A DNA stretch of 64,000 nucleotides from Clostridium sp. cel8 (lineage in GTDB: Bacteria; Bacillota; Clostridia; Clostridiales; Clostridiaceae), in assembly GCF_014050525.1 (NCBI RefSeq), contig NZ_JACGAG010000004.1:124001-188000 (forward strand), in the 5' to 3' direction. Both the position numbers and the translations under genes were made by a program. Numbering within the stretch: the first letter of the stretch is position 1; each line of letters begins with the position of its first letter. Positions 54,383 to 63,134 of the stretch are shown piece after piece. The notes beneath the pieces were generated by a model, which worked only from the letters and a program-made list of their open reading frames with translations, had not been told where the DNA came from and did not search any database.

Positions 54383-55237
54383 GTGGAAAATATAGGATTA
54401 GTCTTAGAAGGTGGAGGAATGAGAGGACTTTATACAACAGGAGTTCTGGATTTTTTTATGCATAAAAATCTATACTTTCCATATGTTATAGGAGTTTCTA
54501 TGGGAGCTTGTAATGCGGCATCATATATTTCCAGACAAAAAGGAAGAACTAAAAGAGTAAATATAAATTATATTGATGATCCAAGATATTTGAGCATTAA
54601 AAACTGGATTAAAAAAAAGGGGATATTTGGTTCAGATTTTGTCTTTGATGAAATTCCAAATAAGATTGAGTTGTTTGATACGGAAACATTTAATAAAGCA
54701 AAGGAAAGATTTATAATAGTAACTACAGATTGTGATAGTGGAAAGCCTGTTTATTTTGAAAAAAGTGAGTGTCAAGATGAAATACTTGACGTAATTAAGG
54801 CATCTAGTAGTTTACCTTTTGTGTCACCTATTGTAAAGTATAAAGGAATTAATTTACTTGATGGGGGAATATCAGATCCAATACCAGTGAAAAAATCTAT
54901 AGAAGATGGGAATAATAAAAATGTAATTGTACTTACTAGAAATAAAGGATATTTAAAAAAACCTTTAAAGATGAAATTCTTAGTAAAGAAAGTATATAGT
55001 TCTCATAAAGGTTTGATTGATTCAATGATAAATCGTTATAGAAAGTATAATGATACCATAAAATATATTGAAAAACTTGAAAGAGAGGGAAAGGCGTTTG
55101 TAATACGTCCTTTAGAAACTATGAAAGTTAAGAGGATAGAAAAAGATAAGAAAAAACTTAATGAACTTTATGAACAGGGCTATAGAGATGCGAAAAATTG
55201 TTATGAAAATCTTAAAAAATGGATTGAATCCAACTAA
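54383..55237 (+). CDS. Patatin-like phospholipase family protein
   Basis: A 284-residue patatin-fold lipid acyl hydrolase. The oxyanion loop is EGGGMRG (9-15), the nucleophile elbow GVSMG has S39, and the catalytic aspartate is in LLDGGISDP near residue 165. There is no signal peptide or membrane anchor. Family members of this size in Firmicutes are uncharacterised. The GTG start has AGGAGG 13 bases upstream. It is 21 bases before the M16C peptidase gene, so the two share a transcript. Confidence 0.9.
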   Translation: MENIGLVLEGGGMRGLYTTGVLDFFMHKNLYFPYVIGVSMGACNAASYISRQKGRTKRVNINYIDDPRYLSIKNWIKKKGIFGSDFVFDEIPNKIELFDTETFNKAKERFIIVTTDCDSGKPVYFEKSECQDEILDVIKASSSLPFVSPIVKYKGINLLDGGISDPIPVKKSIEDGNNKNVIVLTRNKGYLKKPLKMKFLVKKVYSSHKGLIDSMINRYRKYNDTIKYIEKLEREGKAFVIRPLETMKVKRIEKDKKKLNELYEQGYRDAKNCYENLKKWIESN

Positions 55238-55258
55238 AAATATGAAGGGAGAATTTAA

Positions 55259-58180
55259 ATGGATATAGGAGAAGTTTACAATGGTTTTAAATTTATTGAA
55301 AGTAAGAATATAGATGAATTAAAATCTGAAGCAATGATTTTTAAGCATGAAAAAAGTGGTGCAAGATTGTTTTTCTTGAAAAATGATGATGATAACAAAG
55401 TATTTGCTATAAGCTTCAGGACACCTCCTGAAAATAGCAAGGGTATACCACATATACTTGAACATTCTGTGCTATGCGGATCTAGGAAGTTTCCAGTAAA
55501 GGAACCATTTGTTGAACTTGTTAAAGGATCACTTAATACTTTCTTAAATGCATTTACATTTCCAGATAAAACTATGTATCCTGTTGCAAGTGTGAATGAT
55601 AAAGATTTTGAAAATCTTATGGATGTATATTTAGATGCAGTATTTTATCCTAATATATATAAATATCCTGAAATCATGATGCAAGAAGGATGGCATTATG
55701 AAATGGAAAGAAAAGATAGTGAAATAAACTATAAAGGTGTTGTATACAATGAAATGAAAGGTGCATTTTCATCTCCAGAGTCTATATTATTTAGAAAAAT
55801 TTCAGAATCGCTTTATCCTAGTACACAATATGCAGTAGAGTCTGGTGGAGATCCAGATGTTATTCCAACTCTTACAAATGATGAATTCTTAAATTTCCAC
55901 AAGAAATACTATCATCCTTCAAATAGTTATATTTATCTGTATGGAAATATGGATATACAGGAAAAACTTAAATTTTTAGATGAAAAATATTTGAAAGAAT
56001 TTGATGCTATAAATATAGATTCTACACTTAGAGAAGAGGCTCCATTTAAAAAACCAACTGAGATGAATATAAATTATCCTATATCAAATTCAGAAGATGA
56101 TAAAGATAAAACATTCTTGAGTTTAAATTATGCTGTTTCAAAAGCTTCCGATTCAGAACTATATTTGGCCTTTGATATACTTGAGTATTTGCTTCTTGAA
56201 ACTCCATCTTCTCCACTTAAGAAAGCACTTATAGATTCAAATATAGGAAAAGATGTTTTTGGATCTTTTGAAGGAAGTATGTTGCAACCTATGTTTAGCA
56301 TAGTTGTTAAAAATTCAAACGAAAATGAAAAAGATAAGTTTAAGAAAGTAGTTAAAGATACACTGCAAAGTCTTGTTGATAACGGAATAGATAAAAAGCT
56401 TATAGAAGCTTGTATAAATATAAAGGAATTTGGACTTAGAGAAGCTGATTATGCAGGATATCCAAAAGGGCTCATTTACGGGATGAAGGTTATGGATGCT
56501 TGGCTTTATGATGCGAAACCATGGATTCATTTAAATTATGAAGAAAATCTTAAAAAGATAAAAACTGCTTTAAATGAAAATTATTTTGAAAGACTTATAA
56601 GTAAATATATATTGAATAATAACCATAGCTCACTTATTGTAGTAAAACCTGAAAAAGCACTTCAGGAGAAAAAAGATGAAATTACAAGAAATAAACTTTC
56701 TCATTTTAAAAATGAACTTTCAGATAAAGAGTTAGATAAAATAGTAAATGACACAATAAGTTTAAAACAAAGACAGCAGGCTGAGGATAAAAAGGAAGAT
56801 TTAGAGAAAATACCTCTTCTTTCAATATCTGATATAAATAAAAAGTCAAAAAAATTGGATTTAGTTGAAAACAATGAGTATGGTGTAAAAACTTTATTGC
56901 ATCCTGTATTCACAAATGGAGTTATTTATTTAGATTTATATTTCGACTCAAGTACTGTAAAAGAAGAGCTAATACCATATGTATCCCTTCTTTCAAATGT
57001 TTTAGGAAAGGTAAGTACTGATAATTATAATTACGAAGATTTGTCAAAGAATATAAACATATATACAGGAGGAATAAACTTTAGCGGTGAATCTATTTCT
57101 AAAAATGAAGATGCAGATGTGTTTTATCCTAAGTTTATAGTTAAGTCAAAAGTATTAAAAGAAAATGCAAAAAAACTTTCAAAATTAATAAACGAAATAG
57201 TAAATCACAGTAAATTCGATGAGTATAAGAGAATAAGGGAAATAATTCGTGAGATAAAATCTAGAATAGAAATGACTATGTTTGATATGGGTCATCTTGT
57301 AGTTGCAAATCGTGTTATGTCATATTTCTCGAATACAGGTAGATATGATGATATGTTAAATGGAGTTGAATTCTATAATTTCATATGTAAACTTGAAGAG
57401 AATTTTGAAAGTTGTAAAGAAGAGATAAGTAATTCTTTGAAGGAGGCTGCTTCTCTTATATTCAATAAAAATAATCTAATTGTTGGAACTACCTGTGAAA
57501 AAGAAGATTATCCTGAATTTAAAGGAATAATAAAAGAGATATGTTCTGAGTTGAATGATGAAGTTTTAGATCATAAAAAATATGATTTTAAATTGGAAGC
57601 CAAAAATGAAGGACTTATGACTTCTGGAAAAGTTCAATATGTAGCAAAAGCATATAATTTTAAAAAGCTTGGATATTCATATACTGGAAGTTTACAGGTA
57701 CTGAAATCAATAGCAAATTACGATTATCTCTGGAATGAAGTTAGAGTTCAAGGCGGAGCTTATGGATGTTTCTCTGCATTTTCTAGAAATGGCAATATGT
57801 TTTTTACTTCATATAGGGATCCAAACTTAGATAAAACTATAAATATATATAATAAGGCAGGAGAATTTTTAGCAAATTTTAAAGCTGATGAAAGACAAAT
57901 GAATAAATATATAATAGGTACAATATCTAATGTAGATCGTCCTCTTTCTCCTTCAGCTGAAGGTCATAAAGCTTTTAGAAGTTATATTGCTAACATAAGT
58001 TATGAAGACATTCAAAGAGAGAGAGATGAAATTTTAGGTACTACAGTTGATGATATAAAGAAATTTGCTCCACTTATTTCAGATGTAATGAAAGAAAACT
58101 ATATTTGTGTACTTGGAAATGAACAGAAGATATTAAATAATAAAAATATATTTAATAGCACTGTAAACTTATTTAAATAA
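55259..58180 (+). CDS. M16C-family zinc metallopeptidase (presequence-protease type)
   Basis: A 973-residue protein with the four-domain clamshell of the PreP/Cym1 subfamily. The inverted zinc motif HILEH (H65, E68, H69) is followed by CGSRKFPVKEPFVEL, a hallmark of M16C, and the distal glutamate lies in NEMKGAFSSPES. A YTGSLQV and QGGAYGCF region in the C-terminal half forms the substrate-binding side. These cytosolic enzymes degrade short unfolded peptides. The ribosome site GGGAG is close to the ATG. Confidence 0.93.
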   Translation: MDIGEVYNGFKFIESKNIDELKSEAMIFKHEKSGARLFFLKNDDDNKVFAISFRTPPENSKGIPHILEHSVLCGSRKFPVKEPFVELVKGSLNTFLNAFTFPDKTMYPVASVNDKDFENLMDVYLDAVFYPNIYKYPEIMMQEGWHYEMERKDSEINYKGVVYNEMKGAFSSPESILFRKISESLYPSTQYAVESGGDPDVIPTLTNDEFLNFHKKYYHPSNSYIYLYGNMDIQEKLKFLDEKYLKEFDAINIDSTLREEAPFKKPTEMNINYPISNSEDDKDKTFLSLNYAVSKASDSELYLAFDILEYLLLETPSSPLKKALIDSNIGKDVFGSFEGSMLQPMFSIVVKNSNENEKDKFKKVVKDTLQSLVDNGIDKKLIEACINIKEFGLREADYAGYPKGLIYGMKVMDAWLYDAKPWIHLNYEENLKKIKTALNENYFERLISKYILNNNHSSLIVVKPEKALQEKKDEITRNKLSHFKNELSDKELDKIVNDTISLKQRQQAEDKKEDLEKIPLLSISDINKKSKKLDLVENNEYGVKTLLHPVFTNGVIYLDLYFDSSTVKEELIPYVSLLSNVLGKVSTDNYNYEDLSKNINIYTGGINFSGESISKNEDADVFYPKFIVKSKVLKENAKKLSKLINEIVNHSKFDEYKRIREIIREIKSRIEMTMFDMGHLVVANRVMSYFSNTGRYDDMLNGVEFYNFICKLEENFESCKEEISNSLKEAASLIFNKNNLIVGTTCEKEDYPEFKGIIKEICSELNDEVLDHKKYDFKLEAKNEGLMTSGKVQYVAKAYNFKKLGYSYTGSLQVLKSIANYDYLWNEVRVQGGAYGCFSAFSRNGNMFFTSYRDPNLDKTINIYNKAGEFLANFKADERQMNKYIIGTISNVDRPLSPSAEGHKAFRSYIANISYEDIQRERDEILGTTVDDIKKFAPLISDVMKENYICVLGNEQKILNNKNIFNSTVNLFK

Positions 58181-58182
58181 AA

Positions 58183-58212
58183 TTAAGACTCCAGTTGGAG
58201 TCTTAACTTTAT
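58183..58212. terminator. Bidirectional terminator between M16C and cstA genes
   Basis: TTAAGACTCCA (58183-58193) and TGGAGTCTTAA (58196-58206) pair perfectly across a GT spacer, between convergent genes. Confidence 0.85.
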
Positions 58213-58220
58213 AATTTGAA

Positions 58221-60011
58221 TTAGGCTAAGCTACTTTCATTTTTCTCATCATAATCTCCTGATTTTAGATCTTTGATCCAATGTCTTATACTTTCATAGA
58301 GTATAACTACAAGTATAAGCATAAGTATGAAAGAAAGTACTACAAGTAAGGTTTTACCATTTGGTATATAGTTTGAGAATATATTAGTAATTGATGCCAT
58401 AAGGGTAACTACTGATATAAATGCCATAGGAATTACTGTTATTGGTATATACTTTTTCTTTCCCATTCGTATAAGCACTGATGTACCTATTGCAAAAGAT
58501 ATAGCTGCCAAACTTTGATTTGCTACACCAAATAGCGGCCAAATTGTGGATATGTTACCTGTATATAATAAGTATCCCCAGGAAAATGACATTATAAAAC
58601 TGAAAAATATTATATTGAACCAAGAATCTCTTCTTTCAAAAGGTTTGTAAAATTTGCTTAATAAGTCCTGAAATAGATATCTACCTATTCTTGTTCCTGA
58701 ATCTATTGTTGTAAGTATAAATAAAGCTTCAAACATTATACAGAAATGATACCAGTAGGACATAAGTCCTTTCATACCGGGAAGCTTATAAAATACATAG
58801 GACATACCAACTGCAAGAGATACTGATCCACCAGGTCTTCCTGCTAATTGTTCACCTGCAAGTTGTGATAACATTGGAAGTTCTTTTGGAATCATTCCTA
58901 GTTTTGCAAAAGCAGCTGGTGCTGAGTTTATGGCAAAGTAATCAGCAGTTGGAAGACATGTTGCGGCAATTAATGCCATTAAAGCTATGAAGGACTCTAT
59001 TATCATTGATCCGTATCCTATAGGAAGTATATCCTTTTCATTTGCTATAAGTTTAGGTGTAGTGCCTGTACTAATTAATGCATGAAAACCTGAAAGTGCA
59101 CCACAGGCTATAGTTATAAATACAAATGGTATAACTTTACCAGGAACGATAGGGCCACCTCCACTTACAAATTTAGTTATTGCAGGCATTTGAAGTGTTG
59201 GTCTTACAAATATTATTCCGATTACTAGAAGTCCTATTACACCAAGTTTCATATATGTGCTTAAATAATCTCTTGGGAGTAGAAGAAGCCATACAGGTAG
59301 TACTGATGCACAAAATCCGTAAATAGCAAGAATAAGTGACATTTGCTTTGCATTAAATGTAAGATATGGAGCAATAGCTGAATTTTGAATGTAAGGTCCT
59401 GCAATAACACCGACCAATATGAGAGCCATTCCTATGATTGTAGCTTCTGCTATTTTTCCAGGTCTTAAAAATTTTAGATATATACCTACTAAAATGGCTA
59501 CAGGAATTGTAAAACCTACAGTGAAAGTTCCCCAAGGGCTATTATAGAGTGAATTTACAATAGGAAGTCCAAGACCTGCCATAGTTATTATTAATATGAA
59601 TATTACTGAGATAGATGCAATAAATCCCATTCTCTCACCAAGATTTTTTCTTGCTATCTCAGCTATGGATTCTCCATTTTGTCTTACAGAAGCAAATAAG
59701 ATTACCATATCGTGGACACCACCTGCTAAAACACCACCGATTAAAATCCAAAGTGCTCCTGGTAAGTAACCAAATTGTGCTGCTAAAACAGGACCAATAA
59801 GAGGACCTGCACCGGCAATTGCTGCGAAGTGATGACCTAAAAGTACCCACTTGTTAGTTGGTACATAGTCATGACCATCTTCTAACTTCTTTGATGGAAC
59901 TTCACGAGTTTCATCAAGTACTAGAACTTTTGCTGCAATAAAAGCTCCATAAAACCTATAACCTAATACTAATACAAGTGCACCTATTATAACTAGGACT
60001 ATAGAATTCAT
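58221..60011 (-). CDS. cstA: Carbon starvation protein CstA family transporter
   Basis: A 596-residue integral membrane protein with about 16 hydrophobic helices. HHFAAIAGAGPLIGPVLAAQFGY near residues 60-82 is the CstA signature; GALSGFHALISTGTTPK and TTIDSGTRIGRY are further conserved segments. In enterobacteria CstA and its relative BtsT take up pyruvate and peptides. An AAGGAGG precedes the ATG at 60011. The divergent LytS/LytTR pair matches the arrangement of sensor-regulator genes that control this transporter type, so pyruvate is the favoured substrate by inference. Confidence 0.93.
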   Translation of the reverse strand: MNSIVLVIIGALVLVLGYRFYGAFIAAKVLVLDETREVPSKKLEDGHDYVPTNKWVLLGHHFAAIAGAGPLIGPVLAAQFGYLPGALWILIGGVLAGGVHDMVILFASVRQNGESIAEIARKNLGERMGFIASISVIFILIITMAGLGLPIVNSLYNSPWGTFTVGFTIPVAILVGIYLKFLRPGKIAEATIIGMALILVGVIAGPYIQNSAIAPYLTFNAKQMSLILAIYGFCASVLPVWLLLLPRDYLSTYMKLGVIGLLVIGIIFVRPTLQMPAITKFVSGGGPIVPGKVIPFVFITIACGALSGFHALISTGTTPKLIANEKDILPIGYGSMIIESFIALMALIAATCLPTADYFAINSAPAAFAKLGMIPKELPMLSQLAGEQLAGRPGGSVSLAVGMSYVFYKLPGMKGLMSYWYHFCIMFEALFILTTIDSGTRIGRYLFQDLLSKFYKPFERRDSWFNIIFFSFIMSFSWGYLLYTGNISTIWPLFGVANQSLAAISFAIGTSVLIRMGKKKYIPITVIPMAFISVVTLMASITNIFSNYIPNGKTLLVVLSFILMLILVVILYESIRHWIKDLKSGDYDEKNESSLA

Positions 60012-60218
60012 ATAAAAACCTCCTTATTTTAATAATTTAATAGTATTTAGAATTCCATATGAAAACAATTTTATTAAACCGATTTCATATATTATATATT
60101 AATACTTTGAATTTTATTTTAATATTAAAAATCCATGAAGTGATAAAATTTGGAGGTGAGTTGTAAAAAATAAGGGTTGATTAACAAAATATTATATATA
60201 ATGGTAATTATATATAAC

Positions 60219-60247
60219 TTGACAATAATTATGAATTGGATAAAAAT
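60219..60247 (+). promoter_or_regulatory. Putative promoter of the two-component genes
   Basis: TTGACA at 60219-60224 is followed after 15-17 bases by an AT-rich TAAAAAT (60241-60247), about 35 bases before the AGGGAGTG ribosome site. The -10 is weak. The rest of 60012-60294 shows no recognisable LytTR repeat. Confidence 0.4.
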
Positions 60248-60294
60248 GAACTTATAAATTTAATATATTTTAGTGTGTTCAGGGAGTGTTTTAC

Positions 60295-61995
60295 ATGATA
60301 TATATTCATCTTTTGGAGAGTATGTCTCTTATAGCTGTGGCAGCATATGTATACAGTCAAGTTAATATTTTTAAAAAATTAATAAAAAATGAACTAGAAA
60401 ATTCAGATAAATTAATGCTTATAGTGTTTTTTGGATTATTAGGTATTTTAAGCAATTATACAGGAGTTGATGTAAGACCGTATAATATAAATAATAATAA
60501 TATAGGTTTTTATGATGCAATAGCAAATACAAGACCAATAGCTGCCGTAGTAGCTGGATATATAGGAGGATCTTTTCTTGGAATTGGAGTTGGAGCTATA
60601 AGTGGACTTCATAGATATTTTCTAGGAGGATTTACTGCACTCCCATGTGCTTTAGCTACAATTTTTGAGGGCATTATAGGTGCTCTTACAAGAAAGTATT
60701 CAAATGATTCAGATTTTAATGTAAAACACATATTTATTGGTACAGTTGTAGCTGAGATAATTCAAATGGGAATAATACTTTTAATTTCAAGACCTTTTAG
60801 TATTGCATATAAACTTGTGAACATTATAGCTCTTCCGATGATACTAATAAATTCATTTGGTGCAGCAATTTTTGTAAATATAATAAAAAATGAAAGGGAA
60901 TCATATAATATAATTGGAGCTATACAGGCACAAAAAGTGCTTAATATTGCACAAAAGACAGTTAATTATATGCGAAAAGGACTTAACGTTGAAACTGCAA
61001 AGAAGGTATCAAAGATAATATATGAAATGTCAGATATAGAAGGTGTATTTATTGGAGATAAACATAGGATACTTGCTTATTCAGGAAAGGAATTAAATAA
61101 AGATGAAGTTGATAAAAAATTAAGTGATTACTATGACAATCCTGGATATAGGATTATAGAAATTTCACATAAAAGAAAAAAATTAGTTTTTATTTTTATA
61201 CCTTTTAATATAAGCAATTCTGATTTTGAAGGAATGCTTGGATTTGGAATAAAGTCAAAAAAACAATTAAATATTTATTTTAAGCAATTTATTGAGGAAT
61301 TATGTAGTTTGCTATCAAATCAGATAGAACTTTATAAATTAAATAAGATGGCAGAAGAATTATCTACAGCTAAATTTCAGGTACTTAGAGCACAAATAAA
61401 ACCACATTTTCTATTTAATACTTTAAATACTATTGCATCTCTTTGTAGAACAAATCCTTTAAAGGCCAGAGGACTTATAGTGGACTTATCAAATTATTTT
61501 AGACAGACTTTAAAAAATCAAGAAGATTTTTTACCTCTTAAATATGAAATCGAATTTATAAAGTCATATATTTCTATAGAAAAAGCTAGGTTTGGGAATA
61601 GATTGAAATTAGTCATAGATATACCTAAATCTTTAATGAATATCAATATGCCTGTATTCATACTTCAACCTATTGTTGAAAATGCTGTAAATCATGGAAT
61701 ACTTCCAAAAGCAGAAGGAGGTACTATTTTTTTAAAAGTTGATTTGTATAGAAATTATGAAAAGAGTAGAGATGAGCTTATTTTTTCAGTAGAAGATAAT
61801 GGTGTTGGAATGGATAAAAAAATATTAAAAAATTTAATTAATAATTGTACAAGCATGGGACTTAAAAATGTCAATGAGCGATTAAAATTATTGTATGGTG
61901 AAAATTATAAAATAAATATAGAAACATTACCGAATAAGGGCACGAAAGTAAGTTTTTCTATACCTATAGAGGAAGGAGGACTATATTCTAAATGA
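60295..61995 (+). CDS. LytS-type sensor histidine kinase
   Basis: A 566-residue membrane kinase. The N-terminal 5TM-5TMR_LYT sensor (about 1-190) includes the GVDVRPYN and GGFTALPCALATIFEG segments; a GAF-like domain follows (about 205-345). The His_kinase domain has AQIKPHFLFN with the phosphorylated H371, and the ATPase has VENAVNHGI and VEDNGVGM. The frame opens with a GTG at 60286 that overlaps AGGGAGTG, so the ATG at 60295 is chosen. The gene overlaps the response regulator by four bases and is divergent from cstA. Confidence 0.92.
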   Translation: MIYIHLLESMSLIAVAAYVYSQVNIFKKLIKNELENSDKLMLIVFFGLLGILSNYTGVDVRPYNINNNNIGFYDAIANTRPIAAVVAGYIGGSFLGIGVGAISGLHRYFLGGFTALPCALATIFEGIIGALTRKYSNDSDFNVKHIFIGTVVAEIIQMGIILLISRPFSIAYKLVNIIALPMILINSFGAAIFVNIIKNERESYNIIGAIQAQKVLNIAQKTVNYMRKGLNVETAKKVSKIIYEMSDIEGVFIGDKHRILAYSGKELNKDEVDKKLSDYYDNPGYRIIEISHKRKKLVFIFIPFNISNSDFEGMLGFGIKSKKQLNIYFKQFIEELCSLLSNQIELYKLNKMAEELSTAKFQVLRAQIKPHFLFNTLNTIASLCRTNPLKARGLIVDLSNYFRQTLKNQEDFLPLKYEIEFIKSYISIEKARFGNRLKLVIDIPKSLMNINMPVFILQPIVENAVNHGILPKAEGGTIFLKVDLYRNYEKSRDELIFSVEDNGVGMDKKILKNLINNCTSMGLKNVNERLKLLYGENYKINIETLPNKGTKVSFSIPIEEGGLYSK

Positions 61996-62768
61996 ATAAT
62001 GATGGATTACATTGTATTATTGTTGAAGATGAGTTTCCAGCAGCAGAAGAATTGAAGTATATAATATCACGATATGAAGATATTATAGTTGACGGAATTG
62101 CGTCAAATGGTGAAGAGGGAATTAAATTTGTAAAATATAAAAGACCTGATGCTGTATTTTTAGATATAAATATGCCAATTAAAAATGGTATAGAACTTGC
62201 CAAGGAAATTAAGGAATTTGATGAATATATAGATATAATATTTGTAACAGCCTATGAAGAATATGCAGTAGAAGCATTTAAATTATATGCACTTGATTAT
62301 GTACTAAAACCTTTTAATGAGAAGAGAATTGAGATTAGTGTAAAAAGATTAATTGAAAAGTGGAAGCAAAAATCAAAAGAAAGTGTGTTAGTTCCAGAAA
62401 TGTTAAATGAAATAATAAATAAGATTGATAAAGAAAAGAAATTAATTAAGAAGATTCCTTGCGAAAAAAATGGTAGAATAGTATTGATAGACATAAAAGA
62501 TATATTTTTTTGTTTTACAAAAAATGAGAAAACATATGTGAAGACATTACATGAAACCTACTCTATAGGGTATTCCCTTTATCAAATAGAGGAGAAGACC
62601 AATTTTTTTAGAACACATAGAAGTTATCTTGTAAATATGGACAATATAAAAGAAATATACTCATGGTTTAATGGAACTTATAAATTAGTAATGAATGATA
62701 AGGAAAATTCTGAAATTCCAATAAGCCGAAATAATGTAAAAAAGCTAAAAAAGTATCTTAAAATATAA
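61992..62768 (+). CDS. LytTR-type response regulator
   Basis: A 258-residue regulator: a receiver domain (1-120) with the acidic pair EDE and phospho-acceptor D58 in FLDINMP, then a LytTR DNA-binding domain (about 155-258) with FFRTHRSYLVNMDNIKEI and the closing PISRNNVKKLKKYL. LytTR proteins bind direct repeats upstream of their targets and commonly activate transporters such as BtsT or LrgAB. The ATGA overlap with the kinase gene shows coupled translation. The divergent cstA is the likely target. Confidence 0.93.
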   Translation: MNNDGLHCIIVEDEFPAAEELKYIISRYEDIIVDGIASNGEEGIKFVKYKRPDAVFLDINMPIKNGIELAKEIKEFDEYIDIIFVTAYEEYAVEAFKLYALDYVLKPFNEKRIEISVKRLIEKWKQKSKESVLVPEMLNEIINKIDKEKKLIKKIPCEKNGRIVLIDIKDIFFCFTKNEKTYVKTLHETYSIGYSLYQIEEKTNFFRTHRSYLVNMDNIKEIYSWFNGTYKLVMNDKENSEIPISRNNVKKLKKYLKI

Positions 62769-62783
62769 ATGGAGGATGAGTTT

Positions 62784-63074
62784 ATGTCAATTGCAAATGT
62801 AAGTTTACAAGTATTACCTGTTGTTAAGGAGGAAGATTTGTACGAAGTTGTAGATAAAGTCATAGAATATATAGATTCCTGTGGAGTCAAATATGAAGTT
62901 GGGCCAATGGAAACTACTATGGAAGGAGAATTAGACGAACTTTTAAAAATAGTTTCTCATGCACAGAAGATATGTGTTGATAATGGAGCAAAAAGAGTTG
63001 CATCTGTAGTGAAAATTGACTATAAGCCTACTGGTATCACAATGGATGAAAAGGTGCATAAGTATAGAAATTAA
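62784..63074 (+). CDS. MTH1187-family thiamine-binding-type protein
   Basis: A 96-residue protein of the MTH1187/YkoF-like fold, opening with IANVSLQVLPVV and carrying VGPMETTMEGELDEL and GAKRVASVVKI, the conserved core segments. Relatives form tetramers that bind thiamine-like ligands. The in-frame ATG at 62769 overlaps the GGAGG ribosome site (62771-62775), so the ATG at 62784 is chosen. It lies 15 bases after the response regulator and probably shares its transcript. Confidence 0.85.
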   Translation: MSIANVSLQVLPVVKEEDLYEVVDKVIEYIDSCGVKYEVGPMETTMEGELDELLKIVSHAQKICVDNGAKRVASVVKIDYKPTGITMDEKVHKYRN

Positions 63075-63090
63075 ATTTAATAACATGAAA

Positions 63091-63134
63091 AAATATCTGC
63101 ATTTGAGTAAAGTAAAATGCAGATATTTCTATTT
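63091..63134. terminator. Bidirectional terminator
   Basis: AAATATCTGCAT (63091-63102) pairs with ATGCAGATATTT (63117-63128), followed by CTATTTTT, between convergent genes. Confidence 0.85.
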
